The notes beneath the pieces were generated by a model that saw only the letters and a list, made by a program, of their open reading frames with translations, did not search any database and was not told the origin of the DNA. From NCBI GenBank assembly GCA_029449245.1, contig JANATF010000003.1, positions 2,728,001 through 2,792,000 of the forward strand: 64,000 bases of DNA, in the 5' to 3' direction. This document shows positions 21,911 to 33,088 of this stretch, piece by piece; position 1 is the first letter of the stretch, and every line of letters starts with the position of its first letter. The position numbers and the translations under genes are program-made. This DNA is from Mortierella alpina (Eukaryota > Mortierellomycota > Mortierellomycetes > Mortierellales > Mortierellaceae).

Positions 21911-24900
21911 ATGTCAACCTCCCACCCGGCACAGTCGCCTTCATACCTAGATCGTTCCTTCACAGGAGTCTCAATATCTGTTCATGATCCACAACAACCA
22001 CAGCAACAGCAGCAGCAGCAGCATCAGCCTCGTCACGATGATCTGCAACCAGGATGTGACCCATGTCAAAATCATGCGAATGATTGCAGAGAATCCCAGC
22101 AAGTCATAGAGTCCATCCATACTCTATTGAGTGTGCATCGCGTACAGGATATGGCCGTGCACGGCGCATTGGCGTTCTTGAGTCTTTATGCAGTCTCCTC
22201 CATCATCTCGACCATGAGTTTCCAACAGCAGCACGGTTACACCTCCCTCACAGCTCTCTTCCTCTTCCTTGTAACCGGCATTTCCTTGATTGTGGCAGTG
22301 GCCTACATGATCCTGGCAGGGTGGATGAGAACAGCTGGCGCTATGACTCGGATCAGTTCATACCTCCAGGAGGTTCATGCCATAGATGAAGGGGTGACAA
22401 AACAACTGTGTTCCTCTATGAAGGCGAGAATATCTAGGAACCTGATTCAAGGATCGCTTTTCGTGATCTATCCACGCCCTCGGTTCTGGATTTCGGTCGG
22501 GTTGATGGGGTTGTCGTTGTTTGCTGCTTCGCTGCAGTGGTATAAAATTCGGAATGGTTCAAGTTGCGATGCAGTGCCGCCCTCATACCAGCACTTTTGC
22601 CGCACCACCAAGGCTGCTGTTGTCACGACGTACCTGGAGACGCTCCTGTGGACGTCCTGGTGTGGATGGTGGGCCTATAAGACGCAGCCGTACCCGGGGT
22701 GTCTGGCGATCCTCCTCCGGCGACCAGAAATACTCAACACGTGGAATGGACAGAGAGGACAAAGGAACGATATCACAATCTTAATGCCAGAAGATCGGAC
22801 CTCAGAATCCCCTATAGAGATCAGCCCACGAATGCTGGAGCAGCCTGAGCAGGAAAAAAAGCAAGACAGCCAACGCACCAGCAGTGGCCAGCGAACACAA
22901 AAGAAAAAGGATCTCACATTAACAGTGCCTGAACTTGGCGAGCGAGGTGCCGATTCCAATGGTTCGATAAGCAATGTCAGCGGCTGCAGCTCACTTGGAT
23001 TGGGGATTGATATCTGCAGCGGCCACTTTATGGAAGGCAGCGACTATTTGTGTTCTAGCCCAGACATAGAAAGTCATGGCAACACCAGCGCCATTGGAGG
23101 GATTGTGGCCAACAGTGACAGGATGGGAAGAGGCAACAATTCCTCCAAGATTAGGCAGGGTATTGTCAACCCAAAGAGCGACAATTCGTGCAACAGATCA
23201 GATCAGGTCAATGCTGCGCCGCCCCAGCAACATAGTGGAAGACCCGTTGTTGAGCGCGCCCACTCAAGTCATACCACCACTGTCAGCAACAGAGACGCCA
23301 TGACAGGCGCCGCTCATACAGCCAGCACACGAATCAGGAGCAATAGTGATTTTGGTGTCGTGGCTGGACGTTCATCCACAACCAGCAGTATCAACACAGC
23401 CAACACCACAGCCAGCATCGGCATAACTAACAACCAGAGTGAAAGCAACGTTATCGCTGTCGAGAGATCGCGCTCTGAGCGTATGCGGGACCATGCCAAA
23501 ATCTTCCGGCCCGCACGGAGCACCTCAGCGGTCATCCATGAGGCTTACAGCAACCGAGGCACCCCTGTCCTGCAGTCATCTGGCGGCTCTATGCGAGAAA
23601 TGTCGGGCTTTCCATGTTCTCCCTCCCCGTCCATGATGTTGTTGATGAAGAACAACAGCGCGACACCTTACTCGCCTAGCATCCACCAGCCTATGACCCC
23701 TACCACGCCTGTTTTCTCGCGAGGAGGCATGGGATACATGGGCAAGGAAACCATGAAAGCCTTGAACACGCTCCCGCGCTCGACTTCGCTAATGGGTATA
23801 GGCAGCAGTGTGAACGCCTACGGCAGCATGGCACCCTCGGTCCAAGCATCTCCAATGATGATGCCTACGACAGGAGTGGATTTCATTGTCGCTGAAACGC
23901 CTTGTAGCTTGAGGAGCCATAGATCCATGTCCAGCTTCCTCGGTCCTGGTTTGCAATCGGCAGCAGCAGGAGGAGGGGTAGGACACCCATTCTATCAACA
24001 AAGCCAGGCTGAAGCCTTTGCCGCCGAGCAGAGCATGGACGAGCACTTGAGAGCGCTCCGTCGGCGGTCGTATGTGGCGGAAGCGATGCATAGTCCTGCT
24101 GCTGGTAGCATTTCTAGTATCGATCCAATGAGCACAGAAGACCCTGCACCGGCGACGACCACCGCGGCCAATGTCTTTTCACCTGGTTCACCAGCGGCTT
24201 CGATTGGCGCGGGAAGCTTCCGCTTGTCATTTTCGTCACCCAATCTAGCAAACCTCCGGAAGCGTTCGTCTCTGGGACTGAAATCTGTCCTCAATTCGAT
24301 CGTGTCTACGCCTGTTACTTTGTCAGAGGCCTCTTCCTTCTCGTCATCCACATCCTCCGGGTCATCAGCATCGTCATCACCGCGCTCGCCTGATTGGATC
24401 AACGACAGCAGGGTTAGCAATGGCACGGTCCAAAGTCTCACTGGTAGCAATAGTAACGCGCATGAGATTCCCGCTCCTTCAATTATAAGGAGGCAAGATC
24501 AGCAGCATATGGTCTCTGCTCAAGAGCTCCTCCGGGCAGAATATGGCGACTTGATCCCGCCTCGGCTACTCTGCAGTAATGAGCCATCGATCATGCACTC
24601 TCCGCAATCCACAAAGCTCGAGATGCAGGCCTCACCAGGAACCGATCTACCCTCCGAGGCCATGTTCACAGCAACGACTCCACTCGTGACGCCCTTCCCG
24701 AGGCTCCGGTCCGCGTCCATGTCGTCTGCCTGTACGACGCGTTCCACTATGACTTCACGAACGAGTTCGAGCGTCTCGTCCGACTCGAACGCGTCCACAG
24801 TCTCGACCCTGACGTCGTTGTCGAACGAGGAGAAGAGGCATCACAAGATGAATATGCTATCAGGATCGTTCTCGTCCACAACCTTCTCACCCTCCTTAGG

Positions 24901-25258
24901 GGCTAAGGGTATGAAAACGAACAACAACACCACTAACAAGCACGGTAAGGGCCATCATCGCGAGGGGTCCCCAACGTCGTCGTTCATTAATAGGATTTTG
25001 ATCGGAACTCAACATCATCTTCATCATCATCAGCAACATCAACAGCCACAGCAGCAGCAACAGCAGCAACAGCAGCAAGGTTCAAAAGGGAAGGGCGTGG
25101 GGAGTCCCAATGGAGGATCGGGTGGATTCAGGTCCAAAAAGACGCCACGTGGGGCGAGATCAGCCAACAGTGTACCGGCTCCAACAAAGAAGTTTCCTGT
25201 GCATGGGGACCTTTCCCAGTACGCATGGGACTATCGCAAGGAGATGCCTGCAGATTAA
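21911..25258 (+). CDS. Unknown membrane protein with very long disordered Ser/Gln-rich tail
   Basis: One uninterrupted 1115-codon frame with an ATG after a CT-rich leader. I recognise no family. The N-terminal 250 residues contain a poly-Gln run near 30-37, then hydrophobic segments around 83-103 (GALAFLSLYAVSSIISTM), 113-138 (LTALFLFLVTGISLIVAVAY) and 191-208 (FWISVGLMGLSLFAASL), with a possible fourth near WTSWCGWWAY. Everything after about 260 is low-complexity Ser/Thr/Asn/Gln-rich sequence. Short SP/TP-rich and basic patches (RSRSER, RLRSAS) look like phosphorylation sites. A His/Gln-rich run lies near 1030-1060 and the end is compact and charged (DLSQYAWDYRKEMPAD). It is the only long intronless gene near here apart from COG8. 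A membrane-anchored scaffold or signalling protein is possible; this is not more than a guess. Confidence 0.8.
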   Translation: MSTSHPAQSPSYLDRSFTGVSISVHDPQQPQQQQQQQHQPRHDDLQPGCDPCQNHANDCRESQQVIESIHTLLSVHRVQDMAVHGALAFLSLYAVSSIISTMSFQQQHGYTSLTALFLFLVTGISLIVAVAYMILAGWMRTAGAMTRISSYLQEVHAIDEGVTKQLCSSMKARISRNLIQGSLFVIYPRPRFWISVGLMGLSLFAASLQWYKIRNGSSCDAVPPSYQHFCRTTKAAVVTTYLETLLWTSWCGWWAYKTQPYPGCLAILLRRPEILNTWNGQRGQRNDITILMPEDRTSESPIEISPRMLEQPEQEKKQDSQRTSSGQRTQKKKDLTLTVPELGERGADSNGSISNVSGCSSLGLGIDICSGHFMEGSDYLCSSPDIESHGNTSAIGGIVANSDRMGRGNNSSKIRQGIVNPKSDNSCNRSDQVNAAPPQQHSGRPVVERAHSSHTTTVSNRDAMTGAAHTASTRIRSNSDFGVVAGRSSTTSSINTANTTASIGITNNQSESNVIAVERSRSERMRDHAKIFRPARSTSAVIHEAYSNRGTPVLQSSGGSMREMSGFPCSPSPSMMLLMKNNSATPYSPSIHQPMTPTTPVFSRGGMGYMGKETMKALNTLPRSTSLMGIGSSVNAYGSMAPSVQASPMMMPTTGVDFIVAETPCSLRSHRSMSSFLGPGLQSAAAGGGVGHPFYQQSQAEAFAAEQSMDEHLRALRRRSYVAEAMHSPAAGSISSIDPMSTEDPAPATTTAANVFSPGSPAASIGAGSFRLSFSSPNLANLRKRSSLGLKSVLNSIVSTPVTLSEASSFSSSTSSGSSASSSPRSPDWINDSRVSNGTVQSLTGSNSNAHEIPAPSIIRRQDQQHMVSAQELLRAEYGDLIPPRLLCSNEPSIMHSPQSTKLEMQASPGTDLPSEAMFTATTPLVTPFPRLRSASMSSACTTRSTMTSRTSSSVSSDSNASTVSTLTSLSNEEKRHHKMNMLSGSFSSTTFSPSLGAKGMKTNNNTTNKHGKGHHREGSPTSSFINRILIGTQHHLHHHQQHQQPQQQQQQQQQQGSKGKGVGSPNGGSGGFRSKKTPRGARSANSVPAPTKKFPVHGDLSQYAWDYRKEMPAD

Positions 25259-25307
25259 GTGCTTTGTTCTTGAGTATATAGTCTACTTTCATAATATACA
25301 CCAGATG

Positions 25308-25329
25308 GAGAGAGAGAGAGAGAGAGAGA
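25308..25329 (+). repeat. (GA)n microsatellite
   Basis: Eleven GA units lie just after the stop of the 1115-residue gene, in the short gap before the convergent pseudouridine enzyme gene. Length in the assembly may vary. Confidence 0.9.
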
Positions 25330-25381
25330 TGAGAGAAAGAGTGAAAGGGAGAAAAATGGAGCGGTTTATAGAAAGAGGTAA

Positions 25382-28300
25382 CTATTGCTTGATCAGTCGT
25401 AATGTCTTTGCCTGCTGGGTTTGTGCCAATGCAGGGCTGACCGTTTCATGGGTCTCGAGGGTGAGTGTGGCGGCCGTTTGGGCATCCAGGATAAATTGGT
25501 CCAAGTGTCTCCAGAACTGGGCACCTGTTGCTCTTGTGATCGTTGAAGCAGACGCGTCGGAAGTGGACACATCCATGGTATGCAGACTTGTGACAATGGA
25601 TGCCACGAAGCTATCAATGAGATGCACAAAATATAAAACAGATCGTTGAAGACGCATGTCATTCTGCTTAATCATCGTCATCATCATCGTCACCTTCAGA
25701 AACAGTTGCCGGTCAAACAGCTGACCCTTACCTGTCGCCAGCTCCAGTGACGCTCTTCACCTTGTTGACCTTGTGCGCCTGGAACCAGCGCCAGGTCAGC
25801 ATATCTTGATCTCGAAGATGGCTGGCATCATCCGGGCGCGTTCTCTGGCACACCAACACGCCTTTCGACCCTAGTTTGATGAACAACGTCGGAATATACT
25901 GCGTGATCACCGCTGCATCGGATAGCAAACCTTCATAATCCAGTGTCCCATCCTCCATGATCTTCGTGGTTGCATCCGGGTCTGCAACAGTAGCAGCAGC
26001 AGTCAGGGCATGCCTTTGGACTTGCAGTTTTCCTTTGTGCTGAGCTACTGCCAGTTTTCGTGCCTGGACCGCCATAGTCCGGAGCTCGTATTCGTTAGGA
26101 CTGGCGTAGCCCAGGAGACCTTCATTCAAAAGAGCGAGCATTGACCTATCGAGAACGCGGGCACACTTAGCCTCTGATGTCGGCTCAAAAAGTGCTGTTC
26201 GAGAAGACCATAATATAATTCGCCTAATATCAGCAACGCAGTTTACAATGAATGGTATTCAGACAGACCCAAAGCGACCCTATCGAGTACGTACTGATGG
26301 TTTTGCGTTCGCGACAGGTCTCGAGAATACCCCTCATGCACGCGACTGATAAATTGGCGTCGAAGCAGATGGTACGAGGGCGATATTTGGCAATCGCATC
26401 CTTCATCTAAAAGGCAGTAAACAAAGGGGTATGAGCTCATCGCGTAAAACATGAGTTGAGGGCTTTGCCTGCATGAGGTGGCATATCAGTTTTTTCTTCG
26501 TACCTTGTCAATGGGCAGGCGCTCAAAGACGTCCATATCTGCTACGGCGGAGAGCAAGCTCCCGGACGCGTCATGCAGTGCTGTGTATGTTGCTGTTCTA
26601 AAGCCTGGAACTGGGAAAATGGCTTGCTTCTCCTGAAAAAAGCAATAGAGCGTGTTGGTAGGTGCAGCTTCTCTCGCGAAAAATAAAATGTTCACAAACC
26701 AAAAAAACAGCACCGCTGAGGATCTTACCATGCCTTTGCGAGCTATATGGCCAATCAGCCATGATCCAAACACATCCTCGGTGGATCCCTCGCCTTTATG
26801 GCCCCCGACCGCGGATACAAAAACACAGTTATCTGGACACAGCATCGCCACCGCCTCTGCAACGTTCCGCCCTACACCACCAGCTGTTATTCTTGTTGCC
26901 CCAGGATACGAGCTATGAAGCATTGAATCCGCTGTAGCAGTGTTGGCTGTCGAGGTGATGTCTACAACGATCCCTCCAATAACCATGATCTATTAAGATG
27001 GCCATAGGGTTGAAAAACGAATTGACAACGGTCAATCTCATAGCTGAAAAAAAACTAATGAGCTCACCGATCTCGCTTTCTTCATAATCGGTATCCTCAT
27101 GATCGGCGTTGCGTTGTTTTTCTCTTGAAAGCCCCATGTATCGCTGTATCGCATTACTTTTATTCGCGGCTTGAATCCTTTACATACTGGTGTCCTTTCT
27201 CGAGGATGGCTGCGTCTCCCGTTCGCTTGTCCTGATTCTTGCGCGCACCAATCCACAATAGAGATCCAGAGAAGTCAGTGGTTCAACTTACAGGTCCTCT
27301 TTCAACTTGCTTGTTCAACTGGCGTGATGAGTTGGAGAAGCTACGACGTGGGGTCTGGAATGTATATATTGGTCAGGTACATAAACGAGCAATCGAGCAG
27401 TTCTCTGGAAGAGTATGATGGTGCATACCAGTTCTGATAGACTCTTGGCGATTCTAGCTGCAACGCCTGCGTTTTGTTTGACCAATGCGATGTCTGTTAC
27501 CCCCCGATGATAAAGTGATATAACGGTCAGTGCCAGAACAACACAAAACCAAAGTGGAGAAAAGAATATGGCCATAGAGAGTATCTGTCACTTACTAGAT
27601 TTCAAGGAGTTGCCTCCTGTCAGCTCGTTGACGCGCTTGAGCAAAAAAGGCGTGCTCTCTTTTCCAGCAATTTTTTGCTCGCTGGGTGGTTTTTTTAAAC
27701 GACAGAGCAGGAATATCACGTTAAGGATCGTGTGCAAGACCGCTCATTCCTCTATTGGATAGTTGCCCGAAGGTCACACTTACAAGGACTCCTTGACGGC
27801 GAGATCGATGGCTTCCCCCACCAGTCTCTCGTCCATCGCGTCAGCCTCTGCAATAGGTACACCAAAAACGATGCCGCTTTGAAGGTTGACCGCGTGATTT
27901 GCAGCTACAGATTCGTTTCAAAAAGAAGGAAATCGAGTCGCGTCAGATAATTGATACCAGCGGTTTCCGGCTCTGCGCTCGAGGTCAAAACTACATTCTC
28001 ACATACCGATCATTGCTGCTGCCTCCTTTGGTGATTCCACATTCACCATGCTCTAAGCTCACAAGAAAAAAATAGCAGTTAGTCAATGTCTGTAGCATCG
28101 AAGTCACGTCCCTGAGATGTCCTTTAACGACAGAACTTCATACATGGAATCCGCTGGTTCGCGTAAAGAAAGCAGGAAAATCGGTCGTGCGACCATAAGT
28201 GGCCACCGTGACTCCCTCAGTTTCCAGAAATTCGAGTGTCTTGCCAATGTCCAGGATCGACTTGACTCCGGCACAAACCACAGCCACAGGGGTGCGTCCA

Positions 28301-29064
28301 AGTTCTGTAAGATCAGCGCTTGCATCCAGCGCTATTCGATAGTTGGGATTATCACCGTCAAGTTGTACTTTGATGAGAAACAGGCTTCGTCCACAAAAGT
28401 AACGACAAAAAGATGTGGTGGTTGAAGGAGAGAGAGACAACAAGAGCTTGCTTTACTGCTTTCGTATCCTCGATGCACGCCTCCAATGCCTCCTGTCGCA
28501 AAGACCGAGATCCCAGCGCGATGAGCGAGCAACATCGTGGCAGATACAGTCGTTGCCCCCGTTTGTTTCTACAGTTTAAAATGAAAAGATTAACGGCCGA
28601 CTCCTTCTTGGAGTATATTATTCTTTTGGACCCCAGTTGCCGCTGAACCCCAGCGTAGTGTTTACCTTGGCCATAACCACGGCTAAATCGCGTCTCGATG
28701 TCTTGACAGCCTCCCTTCCGAGTTTAGCCAGCTGGTTTATCTGCTCATCCGACAAGCCAATGTTGATCTGACCGTCCATGATGGCGATAGTGGCAGGCGT
28801 CGCGCCGTTGTCGCGGATGATCTTTTCAACCTCGATGGCCGTTTCGTAGTTTTGGGGATAGGGCATTCCATGGGAGATGATGGTGCTTTCCAAGGCCACG
28901 AGGGGTCTCTTTTCGTCCAGAGCTGATCGCACCTCGTCCGAGAGGCGGAGGGTGGTGAGGGTTGACAGGTGACGGGGCTTGAATGAGACGAGACTACGCG
29001 ATGCAGACTTGCATGGACTCAAGGACGTGGTCCTGAGCAGTGAATGACGTGAGAGAAGGAGCAT
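25382..29064 (-). CDS. Bifunctional pseudouridine catabolism enzyme (PsuMP glycosidase + PfkB-type pseudouridine kinase)
   Basis: Degrades pseudouridine from RNA turnover: the kinase makes pseudouridine 5'-phosphate and the glycosidase releases uracil. About 15 exons. N-terminal glycosidase exons are 28666-29064 ([17 protein letters not shown]), 28457-28568 ([21 protein letters not shown]), 28144-28331 ([21 protein letters not shown]), 28007-28052, 27784-27904 ([16 protein letters not shown]), 27596-27681 ([18 protein letters not shown]) and 27429-27493 ([11 protein letters not shown]). The PfkB exons are about 26490-26986 ([24 protein letters not shown]), 26295-26400 (CFDANLS), 25732-26194 ([16 protein letters not shown]) and 25382-25610 ([10 protein letters not shown]). 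TGAGDS is the kinase catalytic-base motif. The first 45 residues are basic, Ser/Leu/Arg-rich and free of acids, like a mitochondrial presequence. The linker exons between 27292 and 26990 have two competing phase solutions and are unresolved. Confidence 0.9.
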
Positions 29065-29574
29065 GGTGGTCCGAATCACGATGCCAGTGTCGAGGGCTGG
29101 ATGGGATGGAGTACGGTAGGATTGCAAGGAACGAAAAGACGAAGAGAAAAAGGGAGAAAAGAGACTAACAAATATATATGATCGAAAGGAGAAGAGGCGC
29201 ATGGCTACACAAATCAATGGCGTGAGAAAGAAAGCGCCAGCGTAACGTGCGGCGTGGCCAGAGTGAACAAAACGTGTTCTTGTCGCAGAGACTCGCTCTT
29301 GCCTACACATCGAATGTCATTCACTTTGTCAACGTGGCCTCATGTCTCTCTCACTCTCTTCATTTGCCCACGCCAACGCGATAACCTGTCCTGAACAGTT
29401 TTCGACGTATCGCAACAGAGAGCAGGGACGGTAGGGTGGGCATTGATCTTCACGAGGGACAAAGCTATCCGGGTGAACGCCCACAGGGTATACAGCAGTG
29501 GCAAACATGGTGGTTCTTGAGTTGTAACAAAAAACTGCGTTTCTTCACTTCTACGGCTCTCGTGCGTGTTCTCT
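29065..29574 (-). other. Promoter of the pseudouridine enzyme gene and 3' flank of cox4
   Basis: About 500 bp between two minus-strand genes. The part near 29100-29200 is purine-rich on the plus strand (CT-rich in the sense direction). No gene was seen. Confidence 0.5.
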
Positions 29575-30912
29575 CTAATGGTGGTGGCCCTTATCAGCAC
29601 CGGGGAAGTTCTCATCGGGCTCATAAGCAGACCACTTGTAAACGTTGCCGCACTGGTCGCAGCGGTCAAAGTCGTGTGTCCTACAGGCAAGAAAGAACAA
29701 CACAGAGAAGAGGCGGTAAGCAAAGGATGTTGTAGCCGCAGAGTATGCATGCAAGCACGAAGCAAGGTCCAAGGGCAGGTGTGAAGGGCCAACTTACTGG
29801 TCAATGACCAACCAGTTGGTCTCATGGGTCTCACCGGGAACACCTATTTTAGACAGCAAGTTGCCCATCGGAAAGGAAACAGCAATTGAGCGTATTAGGA
29901 CACAGGCAAAAACAGAGGTGCCAGAGGAGACAAAAAAGATTTCACTCTGCGCCCATCCATGGCCTGACTTTCCGTACCAGTGCATCCGACGTAACGGACG
30001 GGGTCGCGCGAGCGGATGATGGTGGGGCTGGCCTTGGTGCCTCGGACGTGGACCTCAAGGGGAGCAAGGTCGAAGATATCCTTGCCTTGCATCTTGCCCA
30101 AAATCTCGGCACGCTCCAGACCAGTGGATTGGTCCAAATCAGTGGGGATAGCACCAGGAGCAGCACCAGGTCCCTGCTTCACCTTGACCTCGTGGTGACC
30201 GTCTATCGTGAAAGTAAGCACATCAGCAGAAGGACACGAGTCAGAAAGCGCGTTTTTTGGTGGATACTACTCTTCTGGTGAAGAGCGCAATAGAGAGATA
30301 GAGAGAACAGGAGACGTAGAAGGAGCGACAGCCAGCAAAGGTGCTGATTTCGTAAACTTGGCAAACTCGTCGGAGCACATCTCCGGAGTGTCCCAAATGG
30401 GCTGATCATGGCCAAGAGCTTGAATGTTGACAGACCCAAGCTATACATTCTCCATTGAAACAAAAGGAACGGGAGAATCCGAATACAACAGCGACTTGCT
30501 TGTGCAGTCTACATGCTGTGGTCCGGTGTTCGGTGATCGATCCCGAATCCTGCCTCCGATGGTCTCCACCATGCGAGGAAAAATATATAATCGTCTCTCA
30601 TGAAACGATCACGCGAGTTGAGGTGCGCTTCTACAGGCTAGTGGTGCTTGACGCTGGCGTGAACGCGCGGTGTAGTTTGCAGCGGGAAGGGTTTGTCGCC
30701 GCTGGTCGCCCCTAGTTGCAGCAATTGGTGTCCTCTACATGGAGGTGGCACAGCGTATTTTGATTCGGAAAGAACACGGACAAAAAGTGCCGGGGAGCAG
30801 GGTGCTGAGAAGACTCACCGAAGCGGACCGAGAGGGCAGAGAAGCGGGCGACAGGGGTGGCGCGGATGATGGCGCGGTTCAAAGGAGCGCGAAGTGAGCG
30901 GAGGGCAAGCAT
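29575..30912 (-). CDS. COX4: Cytochrome c oxidase subunit 4 (yeast naming; COX5B in animals)
   Basis: Nuclear-encoded zinc-binding matrix-side subunit of respiratory complex IV. Four exons (30819-30912, 29978-30202, 29798-29843, 29575-29680) give 156 residues. Exon 1 is a mitochondrial presequence (LRSLRAPLNRAIIRATPVAR). The mature part has AIPTDLDQSTGLERAEILGK, PVRYVGCTGVPGETHETNWL and CDQCGNVYKW. The cysteines of YVGC and CDQCG, with a preceding FDRC, match the family zinc site. The end is GADKGHHH, like the yeast DDHHH tail. Intron 1 is unusually long for the gene (616 nt); no additional exon is needed to keep frame or family alignment. Confidence 0.95.
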
Positions 30913-31016
30913 GGTGTATATGGCGGTGGTGTAGAGGGATGGAAGCCCAGTTGAAGGCAAGACTTTAGAGGCGAAAGAGAGAGAGAAAGTGACGTTGAAG
31001 GAATATGAAAAATCGC

Positions 31017-32750
31017 TCACAACTTGCCGAATATATTGCTGCGAAGTATCGTGTGTGATTGCTCGAGGATCTCGTCCGCTCGCATTTGACGCGTCCAACC
31101 TCGCTCTTCTTCCTCCTCGTCCTCAGTGTCGGAGACGGTGATATACCCACTGTACTGCTCGTCCGGCTGCCTGTCCATGAAAAAGAGTCCACCATGGTCA
31201 CGCTCACCTAGACCAAACCCTGTCTTGGGTGAGGACCGGGTGGTGTCAAACATGAAAGATGCGTCCTTTGGCAAAATGCCATATCCTGGCTCATATTTCT
31301 CGAGGAAACGCGCATTGGGAACAGCCACGGCCTTTTCCTCCAAAAGATCGTCATACTCGCGTATCCTTTGATACCTCTCCCTGTGCTTTTGCTCCTTCAT
31401 TATGTCGGCCTTGATTGGTTCGATATTTCCAGTATACGTCGCCGCCAGTCCTTCGAAAAACGGCTCAAAGTCCAAGGGCAGCATTCTGGCGCGTAGCGTG
31501 CGTATTACATCCATCTCCGTCACTCTTGGAAGGTTCTTGGAAGGATTCTCCTATAGCCCAAAAAAAAGTGTTAGCAATGGGAAGTACAATGAGAGTCCCA
31601 ACGCACAATCACGGAGTATTCTTACCTTGCAAAGCATGTTGGAAACACGATGTCGCTCATGTTGCAAAGTCGCCAACTCCCCTATAATGGTCGTCAGCCA
31701 GCCTTTAAGAGCGTCGAACAGATCCTCCTGAATCTCGCACTTTGTCTTTTGACGCCTTCGCCTCCGGAGTAGTTGCTGTAAGTGAAAAATCGCCTTGCCG
31801 TTCAACAGTTCCCTTGCCTGTCTCGCGGTCTCGGTGGGGATCACATCTGCTCGTACTTTCTTTGACGCCTTCTTGTTCTCGTCTTCACGCCATAGCAACT
31901 TGTCAGAGCATGCCTCCTCCAGCCTCAACAGGGAATTATCCACCTCATCAGCCATTGGCATGCTGCTCAAATCAAAAGTACCAAGTCCAAAGTAACGCCT
32001 CCGTGCCATCTCCATCTCCATGACCTGGATCATAGCTACGACTTCTGCCAGAGAGCGGCTCCTGATGTGTGCTTGAATAGCCCAAACATTGTGCTTCCCG
32101 AACCGGCGTAGCCCATGGAAAAAGCGGTTGCTTTCTTCGACTGTCCAACACATGCCTGCACCCACTAAGGGTCGCCCTTGCGTCGAGAGCCACCTCGTCC
32201 ATTCTACTTCCGAGAGAGGCGGTGCCTCGTCTGGCTCTAGCTCTCCCTCTCCTTTGTCCTCGATAGCTCTCTCGCACCAAAGTTCCACGTCCGGTCCATG
32301 ATCGAACTGTGCCTTGCGGCCTGCGGCTCTGTTAGCGGGCTTCCTCGAATCCTTCATATCTTTAACCTCCGTCTCGAGATATCCATGGTAATGAAGTCGC
32401 AGTTGCCACCTCCAGTCCCTGAAGTCCCTTTCATGTCTTGCCATCTGTGAGGGGTTGGCTATCTTGTTTCGCTTCCATCGTTTCTCGATAACAGTAGTGG
32501 TTTCTATCGGATCATGCTCGTCGCCGTCGCTTTTGGTGGCATCGCTTCTATTGTCATCGCCTGAGCCGGCATCAGTCGGTTGGTCGTCAGTTGCAGATTC
32601 TGCAGTTGCGGAGGATTCAGATTGTCCTGTCGATGGGGAAGTGGCTGGCGAGAGGTCGGCCTTTCGGCGCTTCAAGGAACGCGAATGCGAAGAGGTAGAG
32701 GCTGTATCAGGAGCAGAATCGAGACTTTTGCGATTGCGTTTGAGTGCCAT
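31017..32750 (-). CDS. Nuclear protein with SANT-like domain, possibly Rrn5-like (RNA polymerase I UAF subunit)
   Basis: Two exons (31626-32750 and 31017-31550) give 552 residues. The N-terminus is disordered with a basic cluster RSLKRRKADLS, a likely nuclear signal, followed by an acidic Ser/Asp-rich stretch. A SANT/Myb-like segment follows: CWTVEESNRFFHGLRRFGKHNVWAIQAHIRSRS, with Trp/Phe spacing of SANT helices, then EVVAMIQVMEMEMARRR. Further on are a basic helix with RRRRRQK and an acidic tail (DTEDEEEEERGW). Yeast Rrn5 and related upstream activating factor subunits share a SANT domain that pairs with a histone-like partner; the resemblance is from memory and modest. The start could instead be the in-frame ATG 33 bases upstream (MHPSDHPQK). 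Confidence 0.72.
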
Positions 32751-33088
32751 GGGTATTTTCTGTGGGTGATCAGAGGGATGCATGAATAAGACTTGATCAG
32801 CTGCACTGCACCATATAATTGGAAATTTAAGGGGCAGAAGGCTAGTTTTTACGGCTCTCAGGTCGTCCAAGGCACCACGCAAGGTCCTGCAGAAAGCGGC
32901 ATGGCTGTATGTCCCGAGATATTGCCTCGTCCGCAACCCTGGTCCTGACCTGAGGTCCAGACCAGCTCAAAAGCAGGTGAGCAAGGTCCCGGATCCGCTC
33001 TCTGGGTATTTAGCGCACTACTTCTGCTCATTAGGATTGCTTTCATGCGATGCTCAGCGATGCTCAGTGCATGAAGTTAAGCCCGCGT
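32751..33088 (-). other. Intergenic region upstream of the SANT protein gene
   Basis: About 340 bp holding the minus-strand promoter of the SANT protein gene and the 3' end of the SDHAF1 transcript. Nothing else was recognised. Confidence 0.5.
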
